Shown here: one piece after another, positions 19,301 through 32,000 of the stretch | Layout: the number at the start of each line of letters is the position of its first letter | Numbering within the stretch: the stretch's first letter is position 1 | Origin: Arctopsyche grandis | Lineage: Eukaryota > Arthropoda > Insecta > Trichoptera > Hydropsychidae | Direction of reading: 5' to 3' | NCBI RefSeq assembly: GCF_051622035.1 | Contig: NC_135357.1 | Coordinates: 35,013,691-35,077,690 of the forward strand | Length of the DNA: 64,000 bases | Program-made: the position numbers and the translations under genes | Notes under the pieces: generated by a model | The model's database searches: none | Told to the model about the DNA's origin: nothing | Seen by the model: only the letters and a program-made list of their open reading frames with translations

Positions 19301-22232
19301 ATGGAGTGTCGCTTATGTCTTCGAGAGCTCACCGACGAGCTGATCAACATTTTTGGCAGGCCAGACTCTCTAGTGTTGAAGGTTTGGAAATGCTGTCAGC
19401 TACAGGTGAGATAACAACACGGTTTCCTCGCCGAATATTGTCACCATTTGCACATTGTTGACAAACATGGCAACGCGTGTACCACACACGTTTGTATATA
19501 TTCATATGAAATCAATTTGATATATCTTATTCAGTATGTCGTACTTGCCTTAGGTGGAAGCCAACGATGGACTACCGGACAGAATATGCACTCTGTGCAT
19601 CTCCAAGTTGGATTCATTTTCAGAATTCAAAGATACTTGCGAAAGGAATGATGAAATTTTAAGGCAAAGAATAAATAATGATTTTGATATTAAAGTTGAG
19701 GAAGTAATGCTTGACGATGAAGACTTTACCTGTGAAAACTTTTCTGATAATGACTCCACTGGGACTATATGTGAAGGTGTAAAAGAAGAGATGGTTAATG
19801 TAACTGATGATTCAACGGTATTTACTTTGAATTTGATTTTTGATTTTTAAATCCTTTTTATTATCACAAAATTATGTTCACAATACATCTTATATCTAAT
19901 TTAATAGCTACTGATCTACTGATCATTTTCTATTTTACAATTTAATTTAATTTGGTTAGTGATCATAGTATATTATTCTAATATTAATCTACAGCATAAT
20001 AGGAAAAAGAGCTCAAAAACCTATTTACAATCCTTATAAATGCTCATTATACATAATATTAATTAAAAACTTTCTAAAGTCGATGACCTAAAACTTTGAA
20101 TTTAAGATACATATATACATACATATAGCATTGACAGGATATTTAATGGTATAAAATGAATCATACGTATATACATACCTTACATTATATAATAAATGGA
20201 TTAACATATTCAATTCAATACATATTATTGTTTACTAATTTGATAATGGACCATGCACATTTATTTATTATTTTGGCTTAACAACTATCAGACGTGACTG
20301 TTGTTACTTAAATCCAAAATTAATTATTCCTATCCCTTTGCCCATTTATTATGTGAAGAAATTGAGGGGATAAAACAGAGCTTGCAGTTTACCATAGACG
20401 GTGTTTTTCCTGTCGAAACCAAGCAACTGCTTTTGTCTACTACTGTAAACAAAAGAAGAAAGTTGGAGCTGTGTATCCTGCTGTGTTGGCTGCTCAAAAA
20501 AGCGTCTTAAAACTAGACTCACACTCAAGACTAAATGAGACAAATCTATTCCTCCGAACATTGAGTAAACTATTCAATCCATCTGTGGCAGGTTCAAAAT
20601 ATAATATTAATGTTCAAGAAACAGTTTTGTATTTTAGAAACCTGCCATTGTTTAATGTATTAACAGAGGCTCAATGTTTGGAAGGATATCAGCACTTTTT
20701 AGACAATTAATAGAGAATATAAAAAGTGAATCCACGCCGGATATATTGCTATTATTGATGGCAACAAAAATTAAATATGAAGAGTTTGGTTGTGCAGCTC
20801 TAAAATCTATTTGGTGTCCCGTCAATAGTGTGGATGCTGAAAGGTATTTTAGTAAATACAAACTAATTCTTACCGATCGTCGCACGAATCTCAAAAAATA
20901 ATCTGTAGAAATATGCTCCATGTTAAATTTTAATTGGTATTATATTTTTATATTCATATTTTTGGTCTTTGTATTTTTATATTCATGTTTTTTTCATTGT
21001 AATTTTAATTTCAAAACATTTTTGAATTTTTCTATTATTTTTTAATGGTTGTGTTGTATTTAAATTGTATATATGTATATAAATTTTATTAAAATTCATC
21101 GAAATTTTTTATTATTTAAAATTAAACTTCATAAAAATCGATGCTAAATTGAACATTTTTAATGCCCCAAAACGCTAAAATGCAAAATGAAAATGCTAAA
21201 ATTGACAAAAATAGATGCCCAAAATACGGGTCTCTAGTTATTATTAAAAAGGAATATAAAAAAAATATGTATACTGACATATGTTTTTTTATTTATTTTC
21301 AGAACCTACCACAAACAGATTCAATGAGCTTAAAAAATTGCAATGAAGAAAATTCAAATGAAAGTGATTCAGATATAAACGACGATGACAAAGTTCAGTT
21401 GAACCCAAAGCCTCAACAAAAAGAAAAATATTGTACAGAAACCTTCAATCAACTTAAAAATTTAAAGACACTCGTGATTCTTCCCCCTAAAACCAATCTA
21501 AACCCTCGTATATACACGTGCAATTACTGCATGAAAGATTTCCAGTACAGAGGAAATTTAATTCGCCACATAAAACTGCACGCCGGAAACAAACCGTACT
21601 CGTGCCGCATTTGTTCCAAACGATTCACATACAGCCACTATTTAAAATCCCACGTAAAGCACATTCACGATTCACCTTCACACCCTAAACTAAATACTAA
21701 CATATGCAACTATTGCAACAAAGAATTCTTCAAAAAGAGCAACTTATCCCGTCACATAATGACGGTACATCCCAACAAAGTATCAGAGTGTAACAGTGCG
21801 ATCAATTTCACATGCTCGATCTGTTCCCAAACCTTGAAATCCCAATACTATCTGAAGAAGCACATGGCTTCAGCCCATCACTGCAGTTATGGCAACATAT
21901 GCGAATATTGTGGAAAAGGATTTCACTCGAATACAGATCTGATGCGTCACGTGACGACACACACGGGCAAGCGGTTATACAAATGCAAGACATGTCCCAA
22001 AACTTACAATAAGAAGCACGCTTTCTTCAAGCACACTAAAGTCCACTCCAAAAAACTCCACTTCATATGTAACTGTTGTGGAAAAGGATACCAACTTATG
22101 AAAGATCTGAGAGATCATGTTAAAGCATCGCATTTATTTCCATTTAAGTTTCAATGTGATTATTGTGAGAAAGTATATTATGTTCGCAAATCTTTAGTGT
22201 CCCATATGAAGTTGCATTCCTCTTGCTATTGA
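19301..22232 (+). CDS. ZAD C2H2 zinc-finger protein 4 (three exons, 432 aa)
   Basis: Probable nuclear DNA-binding regulator. Exons 19301-19405, 19554-19817 and 21303-22232 join in frame with GT/AG sites. The ZAD reads MECRLCLRELTDELINIFG, VWKCCQLQ, NDGLPDRICTLCISKLDS and CERNDEILRQRI. An acidic linker (SDSDINDDDK) leads to eight C2H2 fingers, from CNYCMKDFQYRGNLIRH to CDYCEKVYYVRKSLVSHMKLH. The ZAD intron sits at the same place and phase as in the other loci, but the second intron lies before the fingers instead of inside one, and the fingers are not close to those of genes 1 and 2, so this is the most divergent member. Intron 2 carries a dead hAT transposase. Confidence 0.87.
20300..20930 (+). 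pseudogene. hAT transposase C-terminal fragment in intron 2 of zinc-finger gene 4
   Basis: Frames 20471-20710 and 20674-20904 read SVLKLDSHSRLNETNLFLR, then FGCAALKSIWCPVNSVDAE and RYFSKYKLILTDRRTNLKK. The last segment is the C-terminal dimerisation region of hAT transposases. Split over several frames, so inactive. Confidence 0.7.
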
Positions 22233-22786
22233 CTTACAGTGAGAATACATTAAGTAATATATTTTGTAAAATGTAAAACTGTTTGTATCGCATGAAGACG
22301 TATTTTATATAAGGATTTGCATTAGTAACAGGACTTATTCAAAAAAAGTCACAATTGCTCTCAATATTTAAAATTATTCAATTTAAGATACTTACAATTA
22401 TTAGTCACTAATACAGTACCACAATTTGATACTGATTTCCTATACATTTAAAATTCACTCAATATAATTTTTAAAATACGCTTCAGCCAGATGAAAAGAC
22501 TAGAAATATGTACGTATGTATAATATATACATATTTTCTTCTAATGCAGTTTTTAATTGAGAATCACCAAATTTTGTTCACGATGGTAATTTTACCATAG
22601 AAAAATTTTCAGGTTGTTTTTTGTTGAAATTTTTAAATATAATATATTTTACTCTAGAAATTAAATAAATTTTGTTAAACGCTTATAATATTAAATTAAA
22701 TATTATACTCAAAGTTGTTGACTAAAGAAATGTATTAAAATTAATGCGTCAGAGATGATGTTAAAGTGTGCTCAGTGAATAGTTAT

Positions 22787-23366
22787 CAGGGCTGTAAATT
22801 TGGAGTCAGAGTCGTATTTATCGTTGGACAAAGTGAAATAAGTAAAACCTTGTAAAAAATCAACCGACTCTGACTCCTTTTTATTATTTTTTTTAGTTAA
22901 TAGTATTATGGTAGGTGTCAACAATTCTATTGAAGTTAATCTCCAATGTTGAAGTAGAGTCTCCAGTTTTATTGAAGTAAATTCACTAATAAATTTAAAT
23001 TTTATAATTCTTTATTAAAATATGATAATATAATTATAAATAAAATCCTTGAGTAGCACATATTTTGATGGGTTTAATAGCACATATTTTGATGGGCCAA
23101 AACCGATTGTTTCCTCCGTCTCTCATTTTTCTCATTGATTTATTTGTGTTTGAAATTCATACACAAATACTTACTTTTTATTTATACCTATTTAATTACT
23201 TACTAATAATTCAATAAATTGGGTTTCATGTCAATTTTTAGTGATTTTTTTAATTACTTTTTATATTTTGAAAATCGCTATTATTTTTATTACTAACAAT
23301 TTTATACATTGGCAAGAAAAGTTGATCTTACTAAAATCGTTCAAGTTTTCAAATCACACAGCCCTG
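22787..23366. mobile_element. hAT non-autonomous element (CAGGGCTGT...CAGCCCTG)
   Basis: Starts CAGGGCTGTAAATTTGGAG and ends CACACAGCCCTG, the widespread hAT terminus type. The 8-bp flanks ATAGTTAT and GTAGTTAT match at 7 of 8. Related to the copy at 59273-59775. Non-coding. The intervals 22233-22786 and 24273-24640 show nothing else. Confidence 0.78.
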
Positions 23367-23478
23367 GTAGTTATGTAAATTAGACTAAATAAATAAATAT
23401 GTGGGATATTTGTGCATATAATATATATATTTTTTAGTTTACTCCTTATTATGTTTTTTATTTTTTTTTAGTCTAACG

Positions 23479-24264
23479 CAGCGTTTTTCAACCTGGGTCC
23501 ACACGGCCCCCTTGGGAGGCCCAGACCCTCAAGGAAGGCACAAACCAAAATTCTACTTTTGTTGGAGGCATAACAAACTCTAGGGAGAGGCACAGTCAAT
23601 AAAATTATAACATTTTTATATTTAAATAATATCGAAAGAAGAGTTTAGATGTTTTATTTGTCATCAAACTGAATATAAGTTTGCATTTCGGAAAATATAC
23701 TAACTTATGCAACCGATAGAGGTGCTTCAATGGTTGGCAAATATCGAGGACGTGAGCTAACAAAATATCATTGGCTACTATTTCTAATGAAATACAAGAT
23801 GATGGTCTTTACATATGTATATATTGAACATTTGAAGAAGCTTCATGACGATATGCAAGTTAGATGTAATGATATTATAAATCTAAATATTCCAGTTTGG
23901 GTGATTGATCCATTTAGTGGGACTGCAATTTATATTGATATTGAATTTCAAGAAAGTCTGATACATCTGCAAAGTAATATGAATGCACAGGTAAGATTAG
24001 ACTAAATAAAGATAATTTTTGTATATTTATATAGTATATTTCCACAGCTTTGGGAAAAGGCAAGTTTATATTTCACTGCATTTCCTACATCTATCTCGTA
24101 GAGTCTGTATTTAGTCGTGTTGTGCATCTCCTCTCAAAAGCTCACAACCGTCTTGATGTAAAAAGAGGCGATCTCCGTATGTCACTAATAACATTTTTAA
24201 AGAATAAGAACAGAAAAATAGTAAACGCAAAAGGGGGTGGCCCAAAAAAGGTTAAGAAACGCTA
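23479..24264 (+). mobile_element. hAT element with ZBED5-like transposase remains
   Basis: Ends CAGCGTTTTTCAACCTGGG and AAAGGTTAAGAAACGCTA form hAT inverted repeats. Flanks GTCTAACG and TTCTAACG match at 7 of 8. Inside, 23730-24005 reads EHLKKLHDDMQVRCNDIINL and WVIDPFS, and 24050-24286 reads VFSRVVHLLSKAHNRLDV and RGDLRMSL, both typical of the C-terminal half of ZBED5-like transposases. The N-terminal and most catalytic parts are gone, so it is internally deleted and inactive. Confidence 0.8.
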
Positions 24265-24640
24265 TTCTAACGTAAAGTATAAATAAAGTATTTTATTTAC
24301 ATACATACATATATCATCACCTATGTACTTCTAAATTGATATGGATTGAAATCACTATCTGTTGTTTTAAAAATTGTATTTTATTAAATATAAAATTGAA
24401 AAATTTAGCAGACATAAAATATTTACATTATTCATACATTAAGTTATTATACATACATTATTGATAACAAATTATCCGTTTATACATGTTCTATTTATGA
24501 ATAAGGTCGTTTAGTATTTTTGCAAAAATTTTCCTTTTCTTGTCGTAAAATTATAGATATGTATTTCATATGTTCTGAGTAATACATTTGCAGTACATAA
24601 CAGTTCAATATATAGTAATGAAATGAAAATTATAATAAAA

Positions 24641-26028
24641 TCATAACCTCGAATTTCCACTTCGACGAATCACACTTAAAAGCTTCACATTCGGCGATTG
24701 ATCTGCGAAGATATCGCTTTGCGGGTCATTTGATACTTTGCTACTAAAATTAACTGAGCTATCGGCTAACTCGGTGAATTCTGTGATACTATTTGAGTTA
24801 TTTTCATTTTTGAAATTACATTTAATCTTTCTCGTCCACATTCCTCTCGTTTTGTCATTGGCGAAGACGAAAAATACGCACAGGACAATACCTTGCGTCG
24901 TCGACGTAATGCAAAACAGGTAATTAAAAATCAAGTATTTGGAGAGTAGTCCAAAAATCCACGTCAATCCGAACAAAAAGAACAGCAGCAAGCTTATAGA
25001 AATGGTCCTGTGCACTTCCCGGGAGTCATTTCGTCGTGTCATGGCAGATTTTCCGAAAACTTTGTAAAATATGAAACAAAATAGCACGAAATTGACACCA
25101 ACGATCAACACAACTGGCAAGAACACCGCAAACCAAAATCCCTGACCGCTTGGGTAACAGAACAAAATGCCTTGCTCCACAGAATCAAGTCGACTGTAAT
25201 TTGTATGATCGACGCACAAAAGGATCACCACTGGCATCAGTGGAATAATCCAACCGCAGATGCATGCCTTGAGCAATCTGTGAGAGGACCCATCGTTGAA
25301 AACCTTCACCAACTTCTTGTAAGCGAACACTGCCACGATGAGCATCCAGCAGAAGTTGGCCAGCAAGCTGTAGTGGAGCAGAGCGCCTAAAATGGTGCAG
25401 TTTAATTTGTCGAGACGACTCTCCAGAATATCGCTGGTCATGAATGTGATCATGAGGAATGCTATGGTTATAGAGAGGTTCAAGTACACCTTGTTAGAGA
25501 ACTCTGCCCTCCACTGCTTGAACAATATTGCAGTCAGTACTATTAAAAATAAGCCGATCAGCGATGCTGTGCACCCACAATAAGAGATGATCTTCAGTGG
25601 CAATCTGTGATTATAAATCTCTTCTGCCGATACAGTTGGATTGATCAAGGCGAAATATGTCAAATGGTTACACCGACACGAACGGAAATCATCCGATTTA
25701 CTTTTTATCATCTCACACCCTTCCGTCGACCAGTTTTCCAGTTTCGTATCCCAAAAGACACACGTTGCAGGCGATAAGCTATCGTCGAAAGATCTAAAGT
25801 GAATGATCACAAATTCACCTTCTACGAATGGGTTTGTAAGGTTTGTTGAAATTCCTATAATTTTACTTTTCATCTCATTGGCCATTTTACCATTTTTTGT
25901 TTGGAATAGTATCTCATTATGCCACACCACTATCGCCAAATTGCTAGTAAGATTTTCTTTATTGAATTCGTGTAATTCGACGATGATTTCAGCAACTTCC
26001 GGATTTTCTAATGTTTCATTTAATTTCT
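24641..26028 (-). CDS. Terminal exon of the receptor: GPS 2, seven-helix domain and tail
   Basis: After the phase-1 acceptor the exon encodes the end of the GAIN domain and a full GPS: CVFWDTKLENWSTEGCEM, then CRCNHLTYFALI, with the HLT cleavage triplet intact. Seven hydrophobic segments follow, beginning LPLKIISYCGCTASLIGLFL and VYLNLSITIAFLMITFM and ending YLFCITSTTQGIVLCVFFVF. A cytoplasmic tail of about 70 residues is rich in Ser and Asn. The cysteines before TM3 (LNCTILGALLHY) and in extracellular loop 2 (GILFCYPSGQGFW) are in the class B2 positions. This is the only 7TM in the locus. Confidence 0.9.
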
Positions 26029-29000
26029 CTAAAATTAAAAAAAACGGTTATTATTATTTTTTTAATTTCAACTATGTTACTTTTAAGTCCATTCGAGACT
26101 ATTGCGAATATTCAATACCATATCTGATTGTATTTATATGAAAAATAACAAATAAACGTTGCAGCTTTTATAGAGGTCCATTTATAAAGGCCCACCCCCT
26201 CTCCATGAAAAAATCCGCACGCTAGGATAATGTTCTGGTCTTTGCATTGATGTATAATACACTAGATGGGCCCTGACGTGTGATTTTGGTCGGAGATCTT
26301 GTCTTCACTAACTGATGGGTGCGGGGGGTTTAACTAGCGGGGAAGTTGAGAAAAAAAAAGGTTTTTTTCCCTACGACGCAGCGGTACCTACCTACCTACT
26401 GAGAGAAACTATGCATGCGCCATTTATTTTGCATGCGCCAAAAGGGAGACCAGTATAAAACGTGAGGGCGGATCTATGTGTATTATATATCTATGGGTCT
26501 TTGCCTTTGCGCACACTTTAAATTAAGTGGGATGGGGTCTTTATTAAATAGAAATACATCTACATCCCTAATGACTAGACTTATTGGGAATTTCCCCGAT
26601 TATTAGGATAGTCGTCGGGGAAATTCCCTATAACGTTCCATCAGTGTTCAAAGCAAGAGAACAAATAAGCTTGTAAAAAATGTTTTTTCTAAACAATTAA
26701 AAATAGTTCCCCGGATCCTTAGCCCAACTCTAGTCATAAGTCTCAATGTATGTACATATAATATGCATAATTTCGCCGGACATATCTAGTAATGAGGCTT
26801 GTTTTCTGCTAATACTCAATCGCAACGGTCTCAATGTACTGCAAAACTATTCAGAACGAAAACACACTGAGTGGTATGGGACGTCATGTGTCCTTTGCTT
26901 TCCGCTGTGACCGTAGACCGTAGATGTTCCCCAAACCGAATTCGGGTGTACTTGCACGTGCAGAATGCATATGTTTGGGAAGTCGGACGTGTATGCATAT
27001 CCATATGTAAGCGACAAGTTTCTCCTACATTTCATCAAATGTGGGATTCACCGTTATCGATCACTGTCAAGCTAGGATAAAATATCACCAAAAACACTCC
27101 AGGGGGTAATTTTTGGGACTGTGTACCATGTACAGGGGTGCTGCGTTTTTTTTCGCATTTTTAAAAGTATCTAATAAAAAAAGCACGTGCCACGTCCCAC
27201 TCAGTGTGTTTTCGCCTGTTTCGTTGTTTTATGTAACTTTTCATGTACTCCTGTGTCGTTATTTATTTTTACTTACCTTCATTCAAAAATGAGATTCCGC
27301 TACTAGTCATATCGATAGCTCGATTTTTACTTAACATAGCACCAACAACAGAATCCAATCCATCAGATCCAATTGAAATTATTCCCACTACTAAATTATG
27401 CGCGCTAATGTGTATTTCTTCATCAAGAACATTCACGCTATTTAAAATGATGTCGACGTCTTCTAAAACTTTCACTTTTTCTGGCTTCTTTTGGACACTG
27501 TTTAATTTATCGACCAAAAGTTGAATGTCATCTTTGATAATATCGTCCTTACTCATAATATATTCAAGTGTTTCATTCAAAGTTTCATAAATTTTAACGA
27601 ACTAAAACGTCAATACATAAGTTGAGGAGAAATTTAAAAATTTTCAATGAAATTTGAATAAAAAAAATATACATTACTTCATAAAATAAAAAGTTTGACT
27701 TATTGTGACACTCAAAATGTCTGCAAATCGATTCACCAAAAGTTGTACAAAACAGAGTACGGTTACCTTCTCGACTGACGCTGCTATTATCTGAAATAAA
27801 AATTATTTTTAATTATATTTTTTTTTGCATTGTTGCACAAAATAGACTTTTCAATTTTGAAACTCTATCTACTGAAAATGATATCGCTGAAAATCTTGAT
27901 TTTTCAGCTTTAATTAAAGATTTTGCTGAAAGAAAGGCTCGGAAAGTTCACTTCTGAAATATTATTCAACCACTTTGCTGCCGGTTCCAAGTCTGGAAAA
28001 AGGAGGATGGTAACCAATTTTTTTTTAATTCTAGGGGCGCTTAGATGAGGGCGCCATGGGTGTAAGGCCTGCACTGGATGTAGAAACACAAAATTTGGGA
28101 ACAAGAAAATTCTCAAACAATACAATGAATCAACTTAAGAGACAGTAAGTGACTGTGTTGATGGCTGTTCAGACTAATTGTCTGAGGTCGGCTTTTGTGG
28201 TGTCAGAACCAAAACACGAAAGTCAGCCATCCATCTTGTTTTACTGGGCATTTCGAACGCTAAATGAAAACATGTCATATATAGAACTCTAATACTAGCT
28301 GATGCTATGGCCTGATCATAGAAAAGTGACAAATATGTACGTCTGCATATATACATATGTATTGCAAAGCTTTTTTATTGAGCCCTTGAATTGGCCATCG
28401 CAAATTGAACTCTTCGACCTCCTACTTTAAAACTATCAGACGCATTCCTCTAAAATAGACTCAACCTACCTGCTGCAATAATTTTTCTTAAATTTTGTTG
28501 ACACAGCAAACTTTCAATCTTAACAATTTCGCCAAGGTCTGATTTAGATCTTAGAATTTTATTCATAACACTTTTGGATACATCAACACGAAACACAACA
28601 CTCGAATTGGTGTAGACATGTTTGAGTCTATATGCATTTGAATTCGTTTCCATTAAATAAGACTTGAAGAAACTGCAAATAAATGTCAAATATTTCAATC
28701 TTTATATGCAATCTTGCGACTGATTAGTCATGGAAATGTTACATACCTGGAATTTTCAAATTTCTCTAGATAGTGTTGTTTGATGTCAAAGGCATCGGAG
28801 GATTTCTCAAACTCAAATTGGATATCATAAGTGTTTAGCCAATTATATTCGCTCTTGACGAATGATAACTTGGTAGTCTCGTTGTATTGGAATTTTTCAG
28901 TGTTGCTGGTAACACACCAATAGTCCCCGCATCCCTCAGTTTCCAATTCAAAGGTTGATGATTTTAAAGTTGTCATGAGACCAACATTTGTCGGATAAAA

Positions 29001-32000
29001 ATCCACGGAATCAGTGAAACACATAATGTCTTGCACCGATACGGAGGTGTTACTCTCAACGGAAATATATATTCCCTTGCTAATACAAAATTAGTCAAAA
29101 GAGATATTAAAATATAAACAACAAAAAAATACATACATACATATACATATTAACTTAATTGAAATTTAGAATAATACGGAAGAGTGCATGGTTTTTGATT
29201 TGAGGAACAGTTAAATACTTACGAGACTCTCTGAATTGTCATTTCAACTTTTTTTGCACGGTCGCACATCACCTTGTCTGTCATTTGATATTCATGAAAC
29301 AGTCCCGCATCCTGATATAAGATGATGTAAAATTAGATCATTCAAGTGATCGATGAAAATTTATCATTTTAAAGAGAAAATGTGTAAATAGAAGTCAGAT
29401 GAACCAGTGAATGTACATATACGCAGTTTAAGACGCAGACACACAGAATCGTACGGTACAGCATGCCTAGGTAGATTCTAGCTGCGAATGGGCGCGTCTA
29501 ATTTCTAGAAACCGGCGGACACGTCCACCAATTTTTTTTGGTCTCCTGCTTCCTCTGACAATAGAGAGGTCTATTGTTATTTTAAGTTCTCACCACCTAA
29601 GTCTGCTTATGTCATTGTTAATTCATAAGATCTTATTATTTCGACAAGTTTCTCCCACAGGTCTTCAAATATGGGAATCCCGTTATCGATCATTGTTAAA
29701 CCTATGTCAATAAAAGGAAAATATATCACCAAGGGGTGAGTTTTGGTATAGCATATATCAGGCGTGCTAGCGTTTTTTTTGCATGTGTAAAACTACATAT
29801 CTATAAAACCTGGTACCGTGCCACTCTGTGTGTCTGTGCTCTTAGAGTATTTTATACAGCAATTGGCGAGTAGCTAGCCTGTGTAAGCGCGTCTTATTAA
29901 CCATCCTAGCTAGTAACTCGCATCTGTACTTCCATTATACACTTGCTGTCATAAAAATTTGACTCACGGCTGATTCATTTCTCATAAATATAAAGCTTTG
30001 GCTTTCCTTGTTCACGTAGCAATATACACCATCTTCTAATGTTATTTTTGCATTTAGACCTTGTCTATTTAGTCTTTGGCATTTTCTTTTTTCATCATCA
30101 TTGGATACAAATAATTTGTTTACATTTCGAAAAGTTAGACACGATTCTAGACTACTTTTGTAGTCGATCTGCTTACATGACCAATTTCTGAAATGTGCAT
30201 ACCTAACGATCGCACGAATTACATACAATCTGGGGAGTTCATCTGTGCAACTTTTAACTGTGAAATTTTGAGTTTCAACATCGATTGCTAGACATCTGAA
30301 ACTACTGTTGTCTTTAGATAAACCATTGACTATATCCAACAGCAAAGGCTTCCCCATAGTTTGACGATCGTGATTCCAATTGAAGTAAACTCCTCCATCA
30401 TTAGCACGTTTGTAATCGGTCCAGAATAACCCTCTCAAATTTTTATTATTCTGGTCGACCAATGTAGAAAAATTCAATGGATTCAGATGTATACTGCTTT
30501 CAGTATATCTATCCTCTTGTTTTCCAATTTTTATATCCACACAAACATTGACCCCGTTGTGCACCATTAGTTTAAATTTGTCCGGACAGACATATGTATA
30601 TTCAAAATTGTAATAACTCATACAGTAATCGTTTGTTTCATAAAAACCAGTCCTATTTGCTAGTAATGAATTATTCGATTCAGCTATAATAATTTCAGGA
30701 CCTGTCTCTATTATTTTGACATGTTCGTTTGAATTGGTCAAGGAATAATATGTTAAGTAGTAACATCGACACGAATAGAAATTATCAATTTTTTTTATCA
30801 TCTCGCATCCTTCCGTTGACCAGTCTTCCAAATTGGTATCCCAATTGATGCACACTTTAGGAATGGAGTCTTTGATGGAAGATCTAAAGTGAATATCTAC
30901 ATATTGACCTTCGACTAATGGATTTGACAAGTTAATTGGAATTCCGATTATTCTATTTTCAATTCTACGATCCATCTCAAGCTCATTTGTCTGGAATAGT
31001 CTCTCGTTATGAAACACCACTACTGCTAAATTATTACTGATGGTTTCTTTATTCAAATTGTGCAACTCAACGATGATCTCAGCATCTGACGGGTTTTCTA
31101 TTGTTTTAATTAATTGCTCTATAAATAAAAAAGAAAGCTCGTCATTTTTCGATACATACATAGTTTTATTTATTACTAGCTGAACCTGGCGTGCGTTCCC
31201 GTTCCCGTTTCCGTTTCCGTTCCCGTAACCGTTCCCGTAACCGTTCCCGTAACCGTTCCCGTTCCCGTTTCTCGATGTGTTTCGATAAGTGAATGTTTCA
31301 GTTTCAAATTAATACTTAATAATCAAATTAAATTACAGTAATGCTAATTTGTTGGAAAAACGCAGGTGGCGAATAGCCGTGTCGTCAGGCGGTGAAAGCC
31401 GTGTCGTCATAAACCAACAGGTAACGTGGTTACCAACGAACACATTTCCTTGACTTCACAATGGCGCTTCAAATTTTCGCGTCGGTAAAATCGTAATTAC
31501 GAATATTATTATTAAGAGATTTTCCCCCGTTTTTTTTTTCACAGTAAGCTTCCCGAACATGGATACAACAAATCCTGAAAGTTCCATCGTAATCGATTAA
31601 GTGGTTTAGTAGCCTATACGAGACAGACAGACAAACAGACAAACAGACATTCATTTTTATGGTTCGGTGATTATTGGTCACAAAGCGCTCGCCCAAAAAT
31701 CGCTAAAATCTCTATAACGGAACATCTGGCAGCCGAAAAGTCCATCGTACTAATGATAACTATCATACTAACGAGAACTCGAGTTCCAAATATTCCGTAT
31801 TCGTGATTTTCATGGCAAAAATTTACTTTTGGGCGATGTGACTAATAATGCAATAGATGCAAAGGATATCGCCTTTTTGAAAAACCTATATCGGAACCAA
31901 TCTGCTGTCGTGAAGGTTGAAGACTTGAAAACTGAAAAAGTAGAAATTAGTCGAGGGGTACGGCAGGGATGTGTATTGTCGCCCATGCTTTTCAATCTGT

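Noticed and set aside
29935-31161. A stand-alone 408-aa gene
   Set aside because: The start lies in intron sequence and the end beyond a strong GTGAGT donor; both sides fit internal splice sites of the receptor.
31621-31660. (ACAGACAA)n run considered as a possible CRISPR-like or regulatory array
   Set aside because: It is the 3' end of a retroposon; units are contiguous and have no spacers.
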